Of a DNA stretch of 26,939 bases, positions 6,927-19,100 are shown piece by piece; position 1 is the first letter of the stretch; each line of letters starts with the position of its first letter. Position numbers and translations under genes: made by a program. Under the pieces are notes generated by a model. It was given only the letters and a program-made list of their open reading frames with translations, was not told the DNA's origin and searched no databases. This DNA comes from an uncultured Flavobacterium sp. (GTDB taxonomy: Bacteria > Bacteroidota > Bacteroidia > Flavobacteriales > Flavobacteriaceae), in assembly GCF_946481155.1 (NCBI RefSeq), contig NZ_CAMLMK010000032.1, forward strand, positions 1 through 26,939, given 5' to 3'.

Positions 6927-9900
6927 ATGATTATGCAGAAAAAATTACTAACCAACAAAGTAATCGATTACTTTGATTTCAAAAAGAAGACCGGACTACT
7001 TTATAGTACGTTTTTGGTTTTATCGTTTTTTTGTTTCTCTACTAGTTTATTTTCCCAGACTATAGTAATCAATCCGGCAACGGATGGTGGGTTTAATTCC
7101 GGGAATACATTTGCAGCCAATGGATGGACTGTTGCCAATGAGGGAACAGGTCCGGTTAAATGGGCTGTTGGAACAGCTGCCTCCGGGACAACAGCAGTAG
7201 GAGCCACAACAGGTGGTTCCCCAACGGTTACTTTGACCGCGGCTAATGCAAATATTGTAGTAGGGCAGATTGTTTACGGAGATAATATTCCTGTGAATAC
7301 TTTTGTACAAAGCATTATAGGTACGACTTTAACGTTGTCACAAAATGCCACTGCCAGCGCCGCCGGTGTTGGGTTAGGTTTCGGAAAGTATTCAGGCGGT
7401 AGTAGCGTTGGGACATCCCAATTGACAAATGCTTCTATTGCAGCAAACACTTACTCGGTTACTTTAGCTGCTGCCAACCCAACTATTTCTGTGGGTATGG
7501 CAATCGCTCCTGTTGCCGGTTTTATTGACACTAACACCTACGTGGCCAGTATTAACGGAACGACCTTAGGATTGTCTAAAGCCTCAATAAACGGTAATGC
7601 GCTTGGGTCTGCCCAAACATTAACGTTTACAGCGACTTCAGCGGCAATTTCAGGTAATGCCGCTTACATTACAAATGACAACGGTGCTTCCTATTCTTTT
7701 GGAGGTTATTCGGCAAACAGAACTGTTTATTTCTACAGGGATATTACTGTTCCTTTAGCCGAAAAAGCTATGACACTGACTTTTGATGTAAAATCCGATC
7801 CGACTTTTGGTGCAGGATGGCAAGTATGGGTTGCTCCGGTTTCCCAAACGGTCACAGGTACAAATACTCAGGTAACTCAGCCTTTTACTTATGGTGTTGC
7901 CTGGCCGGGCGCTACGTTGATTTCTTTCAACTCTAATCCTCAGGTTGCCACTACTAAAACGACAGCATTCATTCCTAAATCTTTTGCAGGAACTTCCTTC
8001 CGGTTAATTTTCGTATGGACTAACAGTACATCAGCAGGAACAGTTCCTCCTGCTGCTATTGATAACATCTCGCTTATTTCAAGAATGCCGGAAGAAATTA
8101 CCTGTGCTCATTCAGGGCTTTGGTCTCAGGCAGGTACCTGGGATGGAGGTAAAGTTCCTACTCCTGCAGATACTGCCGTTCTTGATGGCGACAGTGAAAT
8201 GGTTATGATTGACTCAAGATATTCCGGATGTGAGGATTTGATCCTTGCAGGGACAAATACATTAGTACAGTATGCTATCAGCAGTACTATGGATGAATTT
8301 ACTATAAATAATGACCTTAACCTTGCTGCCAGTGGTGCAAGATTTAATAATCATGACGGTACTACCAACAGTAAGTATTTAAAAGTAGGGCATAACATCG
8401 ATGTAGGTGCAGGTGCCCGATTTGACAGCAGTCTTGGCGGAACTACTAACTTTCAGGGAAGGTTAACCCTTAATGGAGCTCTGCCCCAGACAGTAACTGT
8501 AGACCCAGCCGGTTTTATGGGTGGTTCTGCGCCAGGTACAAATGCATTTGGTAACCGTGCCGGTGTTTTAAACCAGTTAGAAGTTACCAACACGTCTTCC
8601 GTAACGCCAAATGTTATCTGGAATGCAAATGGTGTCAGAATTAACGGTGGTTTGTTTTTAACAAGCGGCAGGGTAAGTATTGCTGCAGGAAAAAGACTGA
8701 TTCTTGGAAACTTCGGTAATTTAAGTGCAATTACCTGTCTTCCCGGAAATGGTTTTACAAGTGGTACAGTATCCAAATGGATAAGCTCAAATAATACTAA
8801 AAATGTGCAGCCGGGTACTGAGTATCCCGGAACGGATAATAATTATAAACCTTTCTGGTATCCTTTTGTCAGTGGTGCCGGTTTCGACCGATCGTTATAT
8901 TTAATGCCGGATGCAAACCCAGCCACAAGCGGTGAGGTTGCAGTAACCTATACTGATGCAAGTACTGTGACCGGCAGTCTTTCTATTGCTGATGGTGGTT
9001 ATACTATCAACAAAAGATACAATGGCAACTGGGCTTTCTCAACTCCGGAAGCCACTTCTAATACTACATCTGTTGTTTATGCACCGAATGCAACAACACC
9101 AACTAACAGAATCGGAATATATGCTAATGGCGCTTTTGAAGCCATTGACGGTTCGGCAAGACTTATGAATGCTGCAGCTGCTTTGACTGGTACGCACCAG
9201 GATGGAACAGCACAACCATTTGTGTTCAGAAAAGATTTGACTTTTACTGATTTAACTGCGGCTCCTGTTTATGTTGGAGTTAACGATGCTTCCGTTTTAA
9301 ATACGGCTACAGCAATTACTTCAGCGGGTTCAGGGGACTGGAATACTCCTTCAACATGGGTTGGATCTGTTGTTCCTACGTGCAGCAATGTCGTTACTAT
9401 TGCTAATGGCCATAACGTTACGGTAACCACTACAGCTAATGCTGCGGGTGTGGTGATCACTAAAGGTGCTACACTAACAAACAATGCCGGAGCTACTGTA
9501 ATGACTGTAGGCTGTACAAACAACAATGCAGCTTTCTACAACTATGGTACCCATACGATGACAGACGGTAACTTAAAAGTGAACGGTTTTGTTGCTCATA
9601 AAACGGGAAGTTTCTTCAACCAGACGGGTGGGGATATCATTATTGACAGTAACAACAACGGCGACGTTGCAACTTCTGTTCCTTTTGGCGGTACTTCATG
9701 TAAAATTGAAACGTCTAACTTAAATCTAACAGGGGGTAAAATAACTATCGTTGACCCGCTTGTAAATATCGGAACTTCGGTTTCTGCCACTTCAATTGGA
9801 AATTACACATTGAATACGGAGGGAGCAGCAGGGATTTTTACATTTAACGGAAGCATTACCGGAACTACTGCCAGTATGGGCAATGTTGCTAATCTTTTCG

Positions 9901-12900
9901 CAGTTGGCCAGGTGATATCAGGACACGCTAACATTCCTGCAGGTACGACTATTACCGCTGTTACCGTTGGAAGTTTTGGATTTCCATACCCACCGGTTAC
10001 ACTGACATTGTCAGCTCCGGTTTCGGCTCCGGTTGCTGCAGGAACTCCTTTGAATTTTTCGGCTATGGTAAACAACTGTGCTGCGGTTGTTCTTGAGGCT
10101 AATGCATCAAATCCAAATCTGGCAGTAGGAACAGGAGTTTCAGGACCCGGCATACAGCCCGGATCTGTGATTACCGCTATGACGGTTAATGGATTTGATT
10201 CGACAACCAGCTTAGTTAAAGTTACTTTATCATTACCGGTTACCGGTTTGGCTACATCTCCAATTACAGCGCAGCAGACATTGACTTTTGCCGGTGTGAA
10301 CCCGGGTTCTTACGCTGTAACTCTAACGGCTGCAAATCCGAATATAGTGCCGGGTATGACAGTATCAGGAACCGGTATCAGACCGGGAACGTTTGTAGCT
10401 GATATTTCAGGTGTTAATCTGACTTTATCTGAAGCGATTCTAGCGGGTGCTCCGTCGCCATTGGTTATGAATTTTCAGGCATTCAATACACAATCCAGCG
10501 GTTCGTTTATTTATGCATCGCCAATTCATTATGCTGCCGGGCTGAACCATACGTTACAAATTGGTGATGGTGTTTCTACCCAGAACTCAGCGCTTATCTC
10601 TAATGGGTTTAACTGCCAGTTCCAGGCTTTAGGAGGAATGTTTTCTCTTGGAAATTTAACAGTTGATGCTCCTGATGGGACTAACAGGTATATGAATGTG
10701 AGCAGTAACAACATAAATAATGCTTACAACATGAACGTGCAGAATGCATTAACGGTAACTGCCGGCAGTGCTTTCAGAAAAACGTTTGCTAACGGAACGG
10801 TTTATGTGGGTGGTAACATTGTAAATAACGGGACCATTAATTTTCCAAAAACTGCAACTCCTTTGTATCTGGGTAACTTTATTAATGGCGTTGCTGTACC
10901 AACTACACTTGCTCAGACTATTTCAGGATCCGGTACATTTGCCACTAATCAATGGTCTCTTTCTTCCGGTCTTGATAATGCTGCTTTTAGCAGTATGACT
11001 GTAAACAATACTAATCCGGCAGGTGTTACGCTTAGCGTGCCTAATTTCAGAATTGGGTCCGGTGTTACCCTGACTAACGGAATTCTTCATACTTCATCGG
11101 CATTTCCTCTTTATGTAGGTAATCCGGATGTTACGTCAGCAACTAATCCCAGTGGGACTATTTCCGGCGGTAGTGCAACTGCCTATATCGATGGGCCTGT
11201 GGCACATGCTAATATGAGTTCCTCTACTATTACTCAATACAGATTATTCCCATTAGGGAAAAATGGCAAATACCTTCCGATACTTATTTCTTCAACGGGT
11301 GGTGTTGAGCTTATGGCAGAAGCCTTTGATACAAACTCGGGTACTGCAGGAGCAGGTACTTCTGCTTTAAGCACTACAAGATGGAAAGTTTCAAGAGTAG
11401 GTGCTGCGGGTACTTTTACCGGATACAATGTCCGATTAGGCTCAACCCCTAATGTTACTGCTTCAAACCTTATTGTCCACGCAACAGCGGATCAGGGAAC
11501 TTATAACCTGGTAGCAACTCCGGTTGCTGCTACAACGTTTGAATTGGCTTATTTTGGTACTCCGAATACTCCGACACTTTATCTTGCTACTGCGCAAACA
11601 GGAGGTTTCTTAGGAAACTTTGCTTATGCTGAAGGTGCTGCCTGTACAGGGACTCCTGCTCCGGGTGCAACTATAGCATCTGCAACTTCTGTTTGTTCAG
11701 GACAATCAGTTACGTTAAGTTTAACAACTCCTACTACGGGAGCAGGAGTTACTTACCAATGGCAAAGTTCTACCAATGGCGGAGCTACCTGGACTAACAT
11801 AGCTGGTGCTACGGCTGCGACTTATGTGGCTACTCCTTCTATGGATACTTCTTACCAATGTAATGTAACGTGTTCTGCAAGTACGGGTACTTCAACCCCG
11901 GTTGTGGTAACTGCTACAGCTTCAGTTGCTACTGTAACCGGTGCTACAATCTGTACGAGTGGTACAGCTAATTTAACCGCTGCGGGCAGCTCCATCTTAA
12001 ACTGGTATGATGCGCCAACAGGCGGTACTTTGGTTGCAACAGGAACTGCTTACAGTCCGAATGTGGCTTCAACTACAACGTATTATGTAGCTTCCGGCTC
12101 TGAATCAACGGGTTCGGTAAATACTGCAGCTTATGCAGGCACAAGCGTTTCTACAGCTTTATTTAAAGGAATCGCTTTTGATGTTACTAATAAATTAAGA
12201 CTGAAAACCGTTACGGTTTATCCTAAAAATACTGCTTCGCTTACACCGATAACTATCAGTTTATTCGATGCTGCCGGCACTATTGTTTCGGGAACTGCTC
12301 CGGTGACTTTTGTTCCGACTTTAGTAACAGGAACTGTGGGTACGGTATCCCAGACAGTAACACTTAACTATGATATCCCGGTTGGTACTGGTTACCGATT
12401 AGTAGCTACTAATGGTTTAGCTGCCACTAACAATACCTTAGGGAACAGTACCGCTGTAATTCCTTATCCAACAAGTGGCCCACTTAGATTGACGGGTAAT
12501 GTTTCTGCTCTTAACGATGTAATTAATACTTCGGCTAACGCGACGAACTGTTTCCATAATTTGACTTTTGATGAGATCTGTGAGTCGGTAAGAGTACCGG
12601 TTACTGCTACTGTTGCAAATACTCCGGCGCCAACGGCCGCAGCTACACAAGATTCCTGTGCAACAGGTACGATAGCGGATTTCATCGTTACTCCTCAACC
12701 AACGGCGACGCTTACATGGTATGACGCAGCCACTTTAGGGACTGTTTTGCCAACTTCAACAACAGCAGTTTTAAATACGACTTATTACGTATCACAAACG
12801 GTTAATGGTTGTGAAGGCCCAAGAGCAGCAATTCTGGCGCAAGGACCTTGTTTAGGAACTGATGGTTTTGAAATCGCAGCTTTAAGATATTATCCTAATC

Positions 12901-13103
12901 CGGTTGCTGATCAATTGACAATTACTGCAAAAGATGTATTGACCAGAGTTGAGGTATATAATCTGTTAGGACAAAAAGTAAAAGTTGTAGAGGCTAATAC
13001 GAATACTGTACAAATAGATTTTAATGGATTTGCATCGTCAACCTATTTGATTAAGGTGTATTCAGAACAAAAAGTTCAACTCTTTAAGGTTATTAAAAAA
13101 TAG
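6927..13103 (+). CDS. giant T9SS type A secreted surface protein
   Basis: A 2058-aa exported protein. It has a long signal peptide (to about residue 44, ending in LFSQ), then a jelly-roll domain of the kind common in T9SS cargo (about 45-385; a WAVGTA segment, later AAYITND and VYFYRDI). Two G8/beta-helix-like regions begin with TWDGGKVPTPAD (~402) and STWVGSVVPT (~807). Ig-like modules follow (about 1572-1725 and 1900-1975, with TYQWQSSTNGGATW and LNWYDAPTGGT), and the protein ends in a type A sorting domain (about 1985-2058, from YYPNPVADQLTI through VYNLLGQKV to LFKVIKK). Five copies of a ~60-aa module (core NPNIxxGMxVSGxGIxPGTxV) interrupt the jelly roll and a beta-helix region. The type A domain predicts T9SS export and cleavage with cell-surface attachment. 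ATG 6927 is used; ATG 6933 is nearly equivalent. A terminator follows. An adhesive or structural role is inferred. Confidence 0.9.
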   Translation: MIMQKKLLTNKVIDYFDFKKKTGLLYSTFLVLSFFCFSTSLFSQTIVINPATDGGFNSGNTFAANGWTVANEGTGPVKWAVGTAASGTTAVGATTGGSPTVTLTAANANIVVGQIVYGDNIPVNTFVQSIIGTTLTLSQNATASAAGVGLGFGKYSGGSSVGTSQLTNASIAANTYSVTLAAANPTISVGMAIAPVAGFIDTNTYVASINGTTLGLSKASINGNALGSAQTLTFTATSAAISGNAAYITNDNGASYSFGGYSANRTVYFYRDITVPLAEKAMTLTFDVKSDPTFGAGWQVWVAPVSQTVTGTNTQVTQPFTYGVAWPGATLISFNSNPQVATTKTTAFIPKSFAGTSFRLIFVWTNSTSAGTVPPAAIDNISLISRMPEEITCAHSGLWSQAGTWDGGKVPTPADTAVLDGDSEMVMIDSRYSGCEDLILAGTNTLVQYAISSTMDEFTINNDLNLAASGARFNNHDGTTNSKYLKVGHNIDVGAGARFDSSLGGTTNFQGRLTLNGALPQTVTVDPAGFMGGSAPGTNAFGNRAGVLNQLEVTNTSSVTPNVIWNANGVRINGGLFLTSGRVSIAAGKRLILGNFGNLSAITCLPGNGFTSGTVSKWISSNNTKNVQPGTEYPGTDNNYKPFWYPFVSGAGFDRSLYLMPDANPATSGEVAVTYTDASTVTGSLSIADGGYTINKRYNGNWAFSTPEATSNTTSVVYAPNATTPTNRIGIYANGAFEAIDGSARLMNAAAALTGTHQDGTAQPFVFRKDLTFTDLTAAPVYVGVNDASVLNTATAITSAGSGDWNTPSTWVGSVVPTCSNVVTIANGHNVTVTTTANAAGVVITKGATLTNNAGATVMTVGCTNNNAAFYNYGTHTMTDGNLKVNGFVAHKTGSFFNQTGGDIIIDSNNNGDVATSVPFGGTSCKIETSNLNLTGGKITIVDPLVNIGTSVSATSIGNYTLNTEGAAGIFTFNGSITGTTASMGNVANLFAVGQVISGHANIPAGTTITAVTVGSFGFPYPPVTLTLSAPVSAPVAAGTPLNFSAMVNNCAAVVLEANASNPNLAVGTGVSGPGIQPGSVITAMTVNGFDSTTSLVKVTLSLPVTGLATSPITAQQTLTFAGVNPGSYAVTLTAANPNIVPGMTVSGTGIRPGTFVADISGVNLTLSEAILAGAPSPLVMNFQAFNTQSSGSFIYASPIHYAAGLNHTLQIGDGVSTQNSALISNGFNCQFQALGGMFSLGNLTVDAPDGTNRYMNVSSNNINNAYNMNVQNALTVTAGSAFRKTFANGTVYVGGNIVNNGTINFPKTATPLYLGNFINGVAVPTTLAQTISGSGTFATNQWSLSSGLDNAAFSSMTVNNTNPAGVTLSVPNFRIGSGVTLTNGILHTSSAFPLYVGNPDVTSATNPSGTISGGSATAYIDGPVAHANMSSSTITQYRLFPLGKNGKYLPILISSTGGVELMAEAFDTNSGTAGAGTSALSTTRWKVSRVGAAGTFTGYNVRLGSTPNVTASNLIVHATADQGTYNLVATPVAATTFELAYFGTPNTPTLYLATAQTGGFLGNFAYAEGAACTGTPAPGATIASATSVCSGQSVTLSLTTPTTGAGVTYQWQSSTNGGATWTNIAGATAATYVATPSMDTSYQCNVTCSASTGTSTPVVVTATASVATVTGATICTSGTANLTAAGSSILNWYDAPTGGTLVATGTAYSPNVASTTTYYVASGSESTGSVNTAAYAGTSVSTALFKGIAFDVTNKLRLKTVTVYPKNTASLTPITISLFDAAGTIVSGTAPVTFVPTLVTGTVGTVSQTVTLNYDIPVGTGYRLVATNGLAATNNTLGNSTAVIPYPTSGPLRLTGNVSALNDVINTSANATNCFHNLTFDEICESVRVPVTATVANTPAPTAAATQDSCATGTIADFIVTPQPTATLTWYDAATLGTVLPTSTTAVLNTTYYVSQTVNGCEGPRAAILAQGPCLGTDGFEIAALRYYPNPVADQLTITAKDVLTRVEVYNLLGQKVKVVEANTNTVQIDFNGFASSTYLIKVYSEQKVQLFKVIKK
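7224..7634 (+). repeat. two ~60-aa modules nested in the jelly-roll domain
   Basis: Residues ~100-150 and ~177-236 of the 2058-aa protein share the pattern TLTAAN-x-x-I-x-VG-x-x-(V/I), then PxNTxVxSIxGTTLxLS. They lie between the host segments WAVGTA and AAYITND, which are normally close together in this jelly-roll family. They therefore read as an insertion in a loop. Confidence 0.6.
9870..10480 (+). repeat. three further copies of the nested module
   Basis: Residues ~983-1050, 1052-1125 and 1130-1183 of the same protein carry the module again; the clearest is copy 5 (TLTAANPNIVPGMTVSGTGI). They interrupt a beta-helix-like host between the segment with KITIVDP and the segment with NHTLQIGDGVST. 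Confidence 0.6.
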
Positions 13104-13113
13104 CAATTTACCA

Positions 13114-13156
13114 GGAAGTAAGGCAGTCGGCAAGGTTGTCTTACTTTCTGTTTTTA
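13114..13156 (+). terminator. Rho-independent terminator between the two giant genes
   Basis: AAGTAAGGCA (13116-13125) pairs with TGTCTTACTT (13137-13146) through one G-U. A CTGTTTTTA tail follows. It lies just after the type A protein and 47 nt before the next start, so the two giant genes are probably separate transcripts. Confidence 0.8.
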
Positions 13157-13193
13157 TATCCGAATTTATTTTTAACATCAAAAATTAAAAAAA

Positions 13194-16100
13194 ATGCAAA
13201 AAGAAATAACCCTGTTAAATTGGATACCTATTTCAAGATTTTTCTCCGGAACAGGAAGAAATTTTGGAATAAGTATTTTAATGCTATTTGCATTTGGATT
13301 ATTTTCAAATGCTGCTTTTGCGCAAGGATTGCCCTTAGAAGACTTAAATGGCGGCATACCTGCCACGTGGGCCATCACCAGTAATCAGACGGTTACGAAT
13401 AACTGGGTTCCCACAACAGCAACAGGAGGTTATGCCGGTACGCCGGGTGCCATGGTAAATCCTTCATTAAATGCTACGGTTGGTACCACGGCAGAATACT
13501 ATTTGATAACACCTCAATTTACAACACCAAATGTTACTGAAATCAGATTTCATACAAAACAGGGTAGTTTTACAAATAGGGGAACGACATATCAGTTAAG
13601 GCTTTCAACTGCTAACCAGCCCGATATCAACAGCTTTAATGTGGTATTGCAGTCCTGGACAGAAGCTACATTGAATGTGTCTGCGACAACTTACGAAGAG
13701 AAAATAGTTACCCTTCCGGACTTACCGGCGAATGTACCCGTGTATTTAGCTTTTGTTGCCGTAACGCAACAGCAGGCCGGAAACCCAAATTCTGTTGGGG
13801 ACACCTGGTTTGTAGATAATATCAGGGTAATTGAAAGCTGTGCAAAAGTCACGGGGATCAACACTACCATGTCGGCCAACGGTGGTTTAATCAACTGGAC
13901 GCATCCTACTGCTACTGCTTTTGAAGTACAGGTAGTGCCTCAGGGAACCGGTATTGCAGCAACAGGTACGCCGGTTAACGGTTTTTCATATAATGCGACC
14001 GGATTAACAGACGGTACCGATTATGACGTGTACATAAAAACATTTTGTGATGCAACAACAGGAAGCTTATGGGCAGGCCCTTTCCCGATCAGAACGGCAA
14101 GATTAGGGTTGTCATGTGCTACTCCTGTAATTGTTCCGACCAATATTTCAACAACACCGTACGTTTTAAGTACCAACTTAAATACGTTTTACGATAATCA
14201 GACTTATACGCCGCTCACTTCAATTGGATTGGGTTGCCAGCCTGTTGGTTCCACTACAAACTGGTTAAATGGCGAACATGCGTTTTTATCTTATACGCCA
14301 ACGGTTTCAGGGTTAGTGAATGTTAGTTTAGCGACCAGTAATAACCCGTCAACCAATTGTTATAATAACTTGTCCAGTGTCTTTATTTTTGATAGTTGTA
14401 CCGGTATCGGAACCACGGCAAACTGCTTAGGTTCTATGGTTACAGGTGAACCTTCAGGCGTTACATCTGCCCAGCTTCAAAACCTATATTTACTGGGAGG
14501 GCAAACGTATTATTTTGTAATTTCTTCGCCTTACCAACACAGCAGTACACCTGCAGGGTCACCGGGTCTTTGCTTTACTTTTACGCTATCACAGCCTTCC
14601 TGTCCTATTCCTTCAGGAATGTCTTATGATAACTTATTGCAGACAAGCGCAAGATTTTCCTGGACGAATCCTCAAAATTTAGTCAGTGCATGGGAATACA
14701 TCGCTAAGCCGGCTTCACAAGGCGCTCCTATCGCTGCCGATGTTTTAACTCCTACGAGTACAAACAGCAATAATACAGTCTCAGGGCTTATTGCCAATAC
14801 AAATTATAATTTTTATGTAAGATCGGTTTGTGGCGGTGTACCGGGACCCTGGAGTAATCCGTTTCCTTTTACAACACAATGTACGGTTTTCCCAACGCCT
14901 TATCATACCGACTTTACCGGCGCTACGGCAACAGCTCCGGAACCGTGCTGGACTTCTTTGGATCTGAATAATGACGGCAGATTTTTTACCTATGGCGGTG
15001 ATCCGGGTATTGCGAACCCTCCGCAAGGCCAAATTTTGAAGCTGAATACCGGAGTCGCCGGAAATCTAACCAATGATATGGTTTCTACACCTCAAATACA
15101 TTTGGATGGGATTACTCAAAAAAGACTTCGATATAAGGTGAATGTGTATGGAAATTGGGGGCCATCGGTAAATCCTACTCCCGGACCAGGTTCTTTTGAG
15201 ATAAAACTTTCTACTACTGGTGTCGGGCCACAAAACTTTAGTACAACTTTAGCTCCTTTGGCTTCTTATACTACTGGTTATCATTATATAGAAAAAATAG
15301 TTCCTTTACCGAATATTGCCGGTGATGTTAACATTGCCTGGGTAGTACCAAGTGGTGCCACACAAACCGGAAACTGGATTTATATTGATGACGTTACTGT
15401 TGAAGATTTACCAGCTTGTTCGGAACCAAGTTATCCGGTGATTACTGCGGGTTCCATAACGACTTCTTCGGCTGAAGTTTCGTGGACGAACGGTTACAAT
15501 AATACCCAATGGGAAATTGTAGTACAGCCTATAGGTACAGGTGTTCCTACTACGCCGGGGATTATCGTAACAACTAATCCTTATACTTTAACAGGCTTAA
15601 ATTCATCAACACGATACGAAGTTTATGTCAGAGCGGTTTGTTCGGCTTCATTGCAAAGTACCTGGGCAGGACCTATTAACTTTATTACAGTATGTACCAC
15701 TCAGCCAATACCTTATTATGAAACTCTGAATGATACCGACGTAAATACGAAGAAGTTCTGCTGGTCCATAGATAACAGAAATGGAGATAATAATGCCATG
15801 TGGAGAATTAATGCTACTCAGGCAACAATCAATCCGCAGGATCTTTTCATGAATCCGTTTGTGTCTTATGACGATTACCTGATATCTGCTCACGTGAACG
15901 TGGTAGGGACAAAAATGCTGAAGTTCAAGTATAAAGTAGCTGCAAATATTTTCAATCCTATTGAAAGAAGTAATTTTGAGGTTTTAATGTCGACTTCACC
16001 GGATATGAGCAATCCAACGGTACTGATTCCTGCTCATGATGTTACGAATGCCGATTTCATGGAGGATTTTGTGATTTTCACAGGAACAGGGCCTGCTTAT

Positions 16101-19100
16101 TTCGCATTCCACCTTCCGTCAGATATGGATTTGCCCAGAAATACCGGAGTCCTTACGATTGACGATTTCAGTATTGATGACGCGCCGGCTTGTCCGAACC
16201 CTTCTGTGTTAATGGCTTCGAATGTTTTAACGACATCTGCTACTTTAAGCTGGACACCGGGATATAATGAAACACAATGGGAGATGGTTCTTCAGAGTCC
16301 AAATGCCGGAGTACCAACAGGTTCAGGAACGGTTGTGAATACAAACCCGACGTATAATGCAACGGGCTTAGCGCAAAATACAGCCTATGAATATTATGTA
16401 AGAGCAGTGTGTGGTTCTAATTACAGCGCGTGGATCGGGCCATTCCGATTCAGAACAATCTGTAATGTATTGCCAACACCGTTTATCGAAACTTTTGAAA
16501 CCGATTCGCCAACAGAATCCTGCTGGACCATCGTAAACAATAACGGAGATTCAAATCTGTGGGATCTTGGTATGCCGGTGAATCCTATTTTTGGAGCACA
16601 AATGGCAGCCTTAAATTGTTATACAAACGGTAACAGTGATGATTGGTTAATTTCGCCAACAATTGCAGTACAGCCAAATCAAAGATTACGTTTTTATTAC
16701 AAAAGTCTCTATGAGCCTGTAATCGGAAATGATTTAAAAGTTAAACTTTCAACAAACGGAGTGGACATCTCTCAGTTTACGACCACTATTTATGATACAG
16801 ATGTCACCGGTACTATAAATAATGTGGACGTTAGGGAAATGGTAATCAACCTTACCGGTATTACGGCTCCGACCAACATTAATATAGCATTTCAGGTACC
16901 GCCAGGGACACCAGGCCCTGAAGGCTTAAGAGGAACCTATTTAGAAATCGATAATGTAATTGTAGAAACTATTCCGGCTTGCCCGTCAGTATTTAATGTT
17001 ACTACAAACACCACTAATTTAACGGATACAACGGCAACCATTAATTGGGAAACGGCAGGTTCTGAAACTTCATGGGAAATTTCAGTGCAGCCGTTCGGTA
17101 CTGCTGCTCCGGTAGGCAATACGCTTCCTCAGTATTTGCGTACGGCGACAGCTCACCCTTATACAATCACAGGGCTTACGCCTTCAACCCGTTACCAGTA
17201 TTATGTCAGAGCAGTTTGCAGCGGTTCTTCACAGAGTGCATGGGCAGGACCTTTTGAGATTCTTACCAAATGTGATTTATCAAATATATGCGAATACACT
17301 ATTACACTTAATAACGGAACTACAGGTCAGGTTTATCAGGGTATAGATATTATACAAAACGGAGTGGTGCAACAAACGCTTACCTTCCCTGTAGCTATGC
17401 CTAACCAGCCGCCTGCCAGTATAGATTACCAGGTTTTCTTATGTTCAGGAATTGAATTTAATTTATTTTGGAGAGGCAGCGGAAGCGGACTTCAATATTC
17501 TCAGGCCCAGATCGTGGTTAGAGATCAATCCGGTACCGTGGTTTGGACGAGCCCGCTTGGATTAGGTACAATCAACACTAATATTTACACCGGCGTTTCA
17601 AACTGTGCGGCAATTACCTGTCCGCAGCCTACCAACCTTGCGGTAAACAATATGGGAGTGCTTTCATGGACTCCGGGCGGTTCTGAAACCCAATGGGAAG
17701 TTTTTGTGCAGCCATTAGGACAGGGTTCTATCCCGCAATCGGGTATTATCGTAAATACGCCAAGTTATACTCCTGTAGCATCAGATTTCTTATATCCTAC
17801 AGCAGGAACCAATGAGTTTTTTGTAAGAGCAGTTTGTGGCCCTTCAAATAAGAGTTATTGGACAGGTCCGAAAGTATTCATTAAAAATGATGAGCCTGCA
17901 ACAGCAATTCCTCTTCAGGTAAATACAGACGGAACTTGTGCGTCTCAGGGAACTAAGGCTTCTTTTATTGGAGCAACAGCTTCAAGTGTTGCAACTTCTT
18001 GTAGTGGAATAAACGGAGGTGATATCTGGTATGAGTTTGTAGCTACTTCAAAAGTGCATACAGTTGAAGTAAGCAATTTTAACCCGGGAAGTTATTATGC
18101 AAGTTCCTATACAGGAAGTTTCCCAACCATCGTTTTGTCTTTGTATGAAGTACAGGCTAATGGTTCCCTTGTGGAAAAAGCATGTAGCGAAAACAACGCT
18201 TTGGTTGCAAGGTACTCTTCTGAATTAACAGTCGGGAATACCTATAAGATTAGAGTAAAATATGCTGCTACAGAATTTGTTGATAAGAAATTTGACATTT
18301 GTGTGAGCACTCCGTCAGATATCTGTGATATGGATGCCTTCAATTACAGTTTTGAAAAATTAGTAATGCAGAATGTAACCGGTATTTTGACCATTATTCA
18401 TTCTAAGGTGGTTCCGGGATGGAGAACCAATACGGATTGGGGAACAATGTTCTTCCATGAAGCTTCTAACTCACCGGGCGTAATTCCTTATGAAGGTTCT
18501 CAATGTATTCAGTTAACACAGGACGGTGCTGCTGCATGGGATCCAAACGATCCTAACATCAAAGGCTTATATAAAGATTTTGACACACCGTCTGAAGTCC
18601 GAAAAGTGGATTATAGCTTTGCTTCAGCAAGCAGACTCAGCGGAAACGGAACAACTGTGGAATTGTGGGCCGGGCCGCCATCAGGTCCGTTTACGATGCT
18701 GACAGACCATACTTCAAGCTCATTGGCCTGGAGCTTAAGAACAGGAACTTATGATGTGCCGGCAGGGCAAACCACAACCCGATTTATTTTTAGGGTAAGA
18801 GGCAATGCAATCGGCCATCTGTTAGATGCAGCTAATTTTAAAGTCAATACCGATATCATAACAGAGGATGCAACATTATCCTGTGACGAGACTTCATTAA
18901 CTGTTGAAGCGGCAGGAGTAGGGGAATGGATTGCCGATGCAAACAATCCGGCAGCAACTGTTATTGCAACGCCTACGAGCGGGACGACTGCTATTTCAGG
19001 ATTCAATACTCCTGGTGTTTATACCTATTACTGGAAAACGCGTTACTGTGAAAAACCTATGACGGTTACCTACCAGGGCTTCAATGAGGTGCCAACGGTA

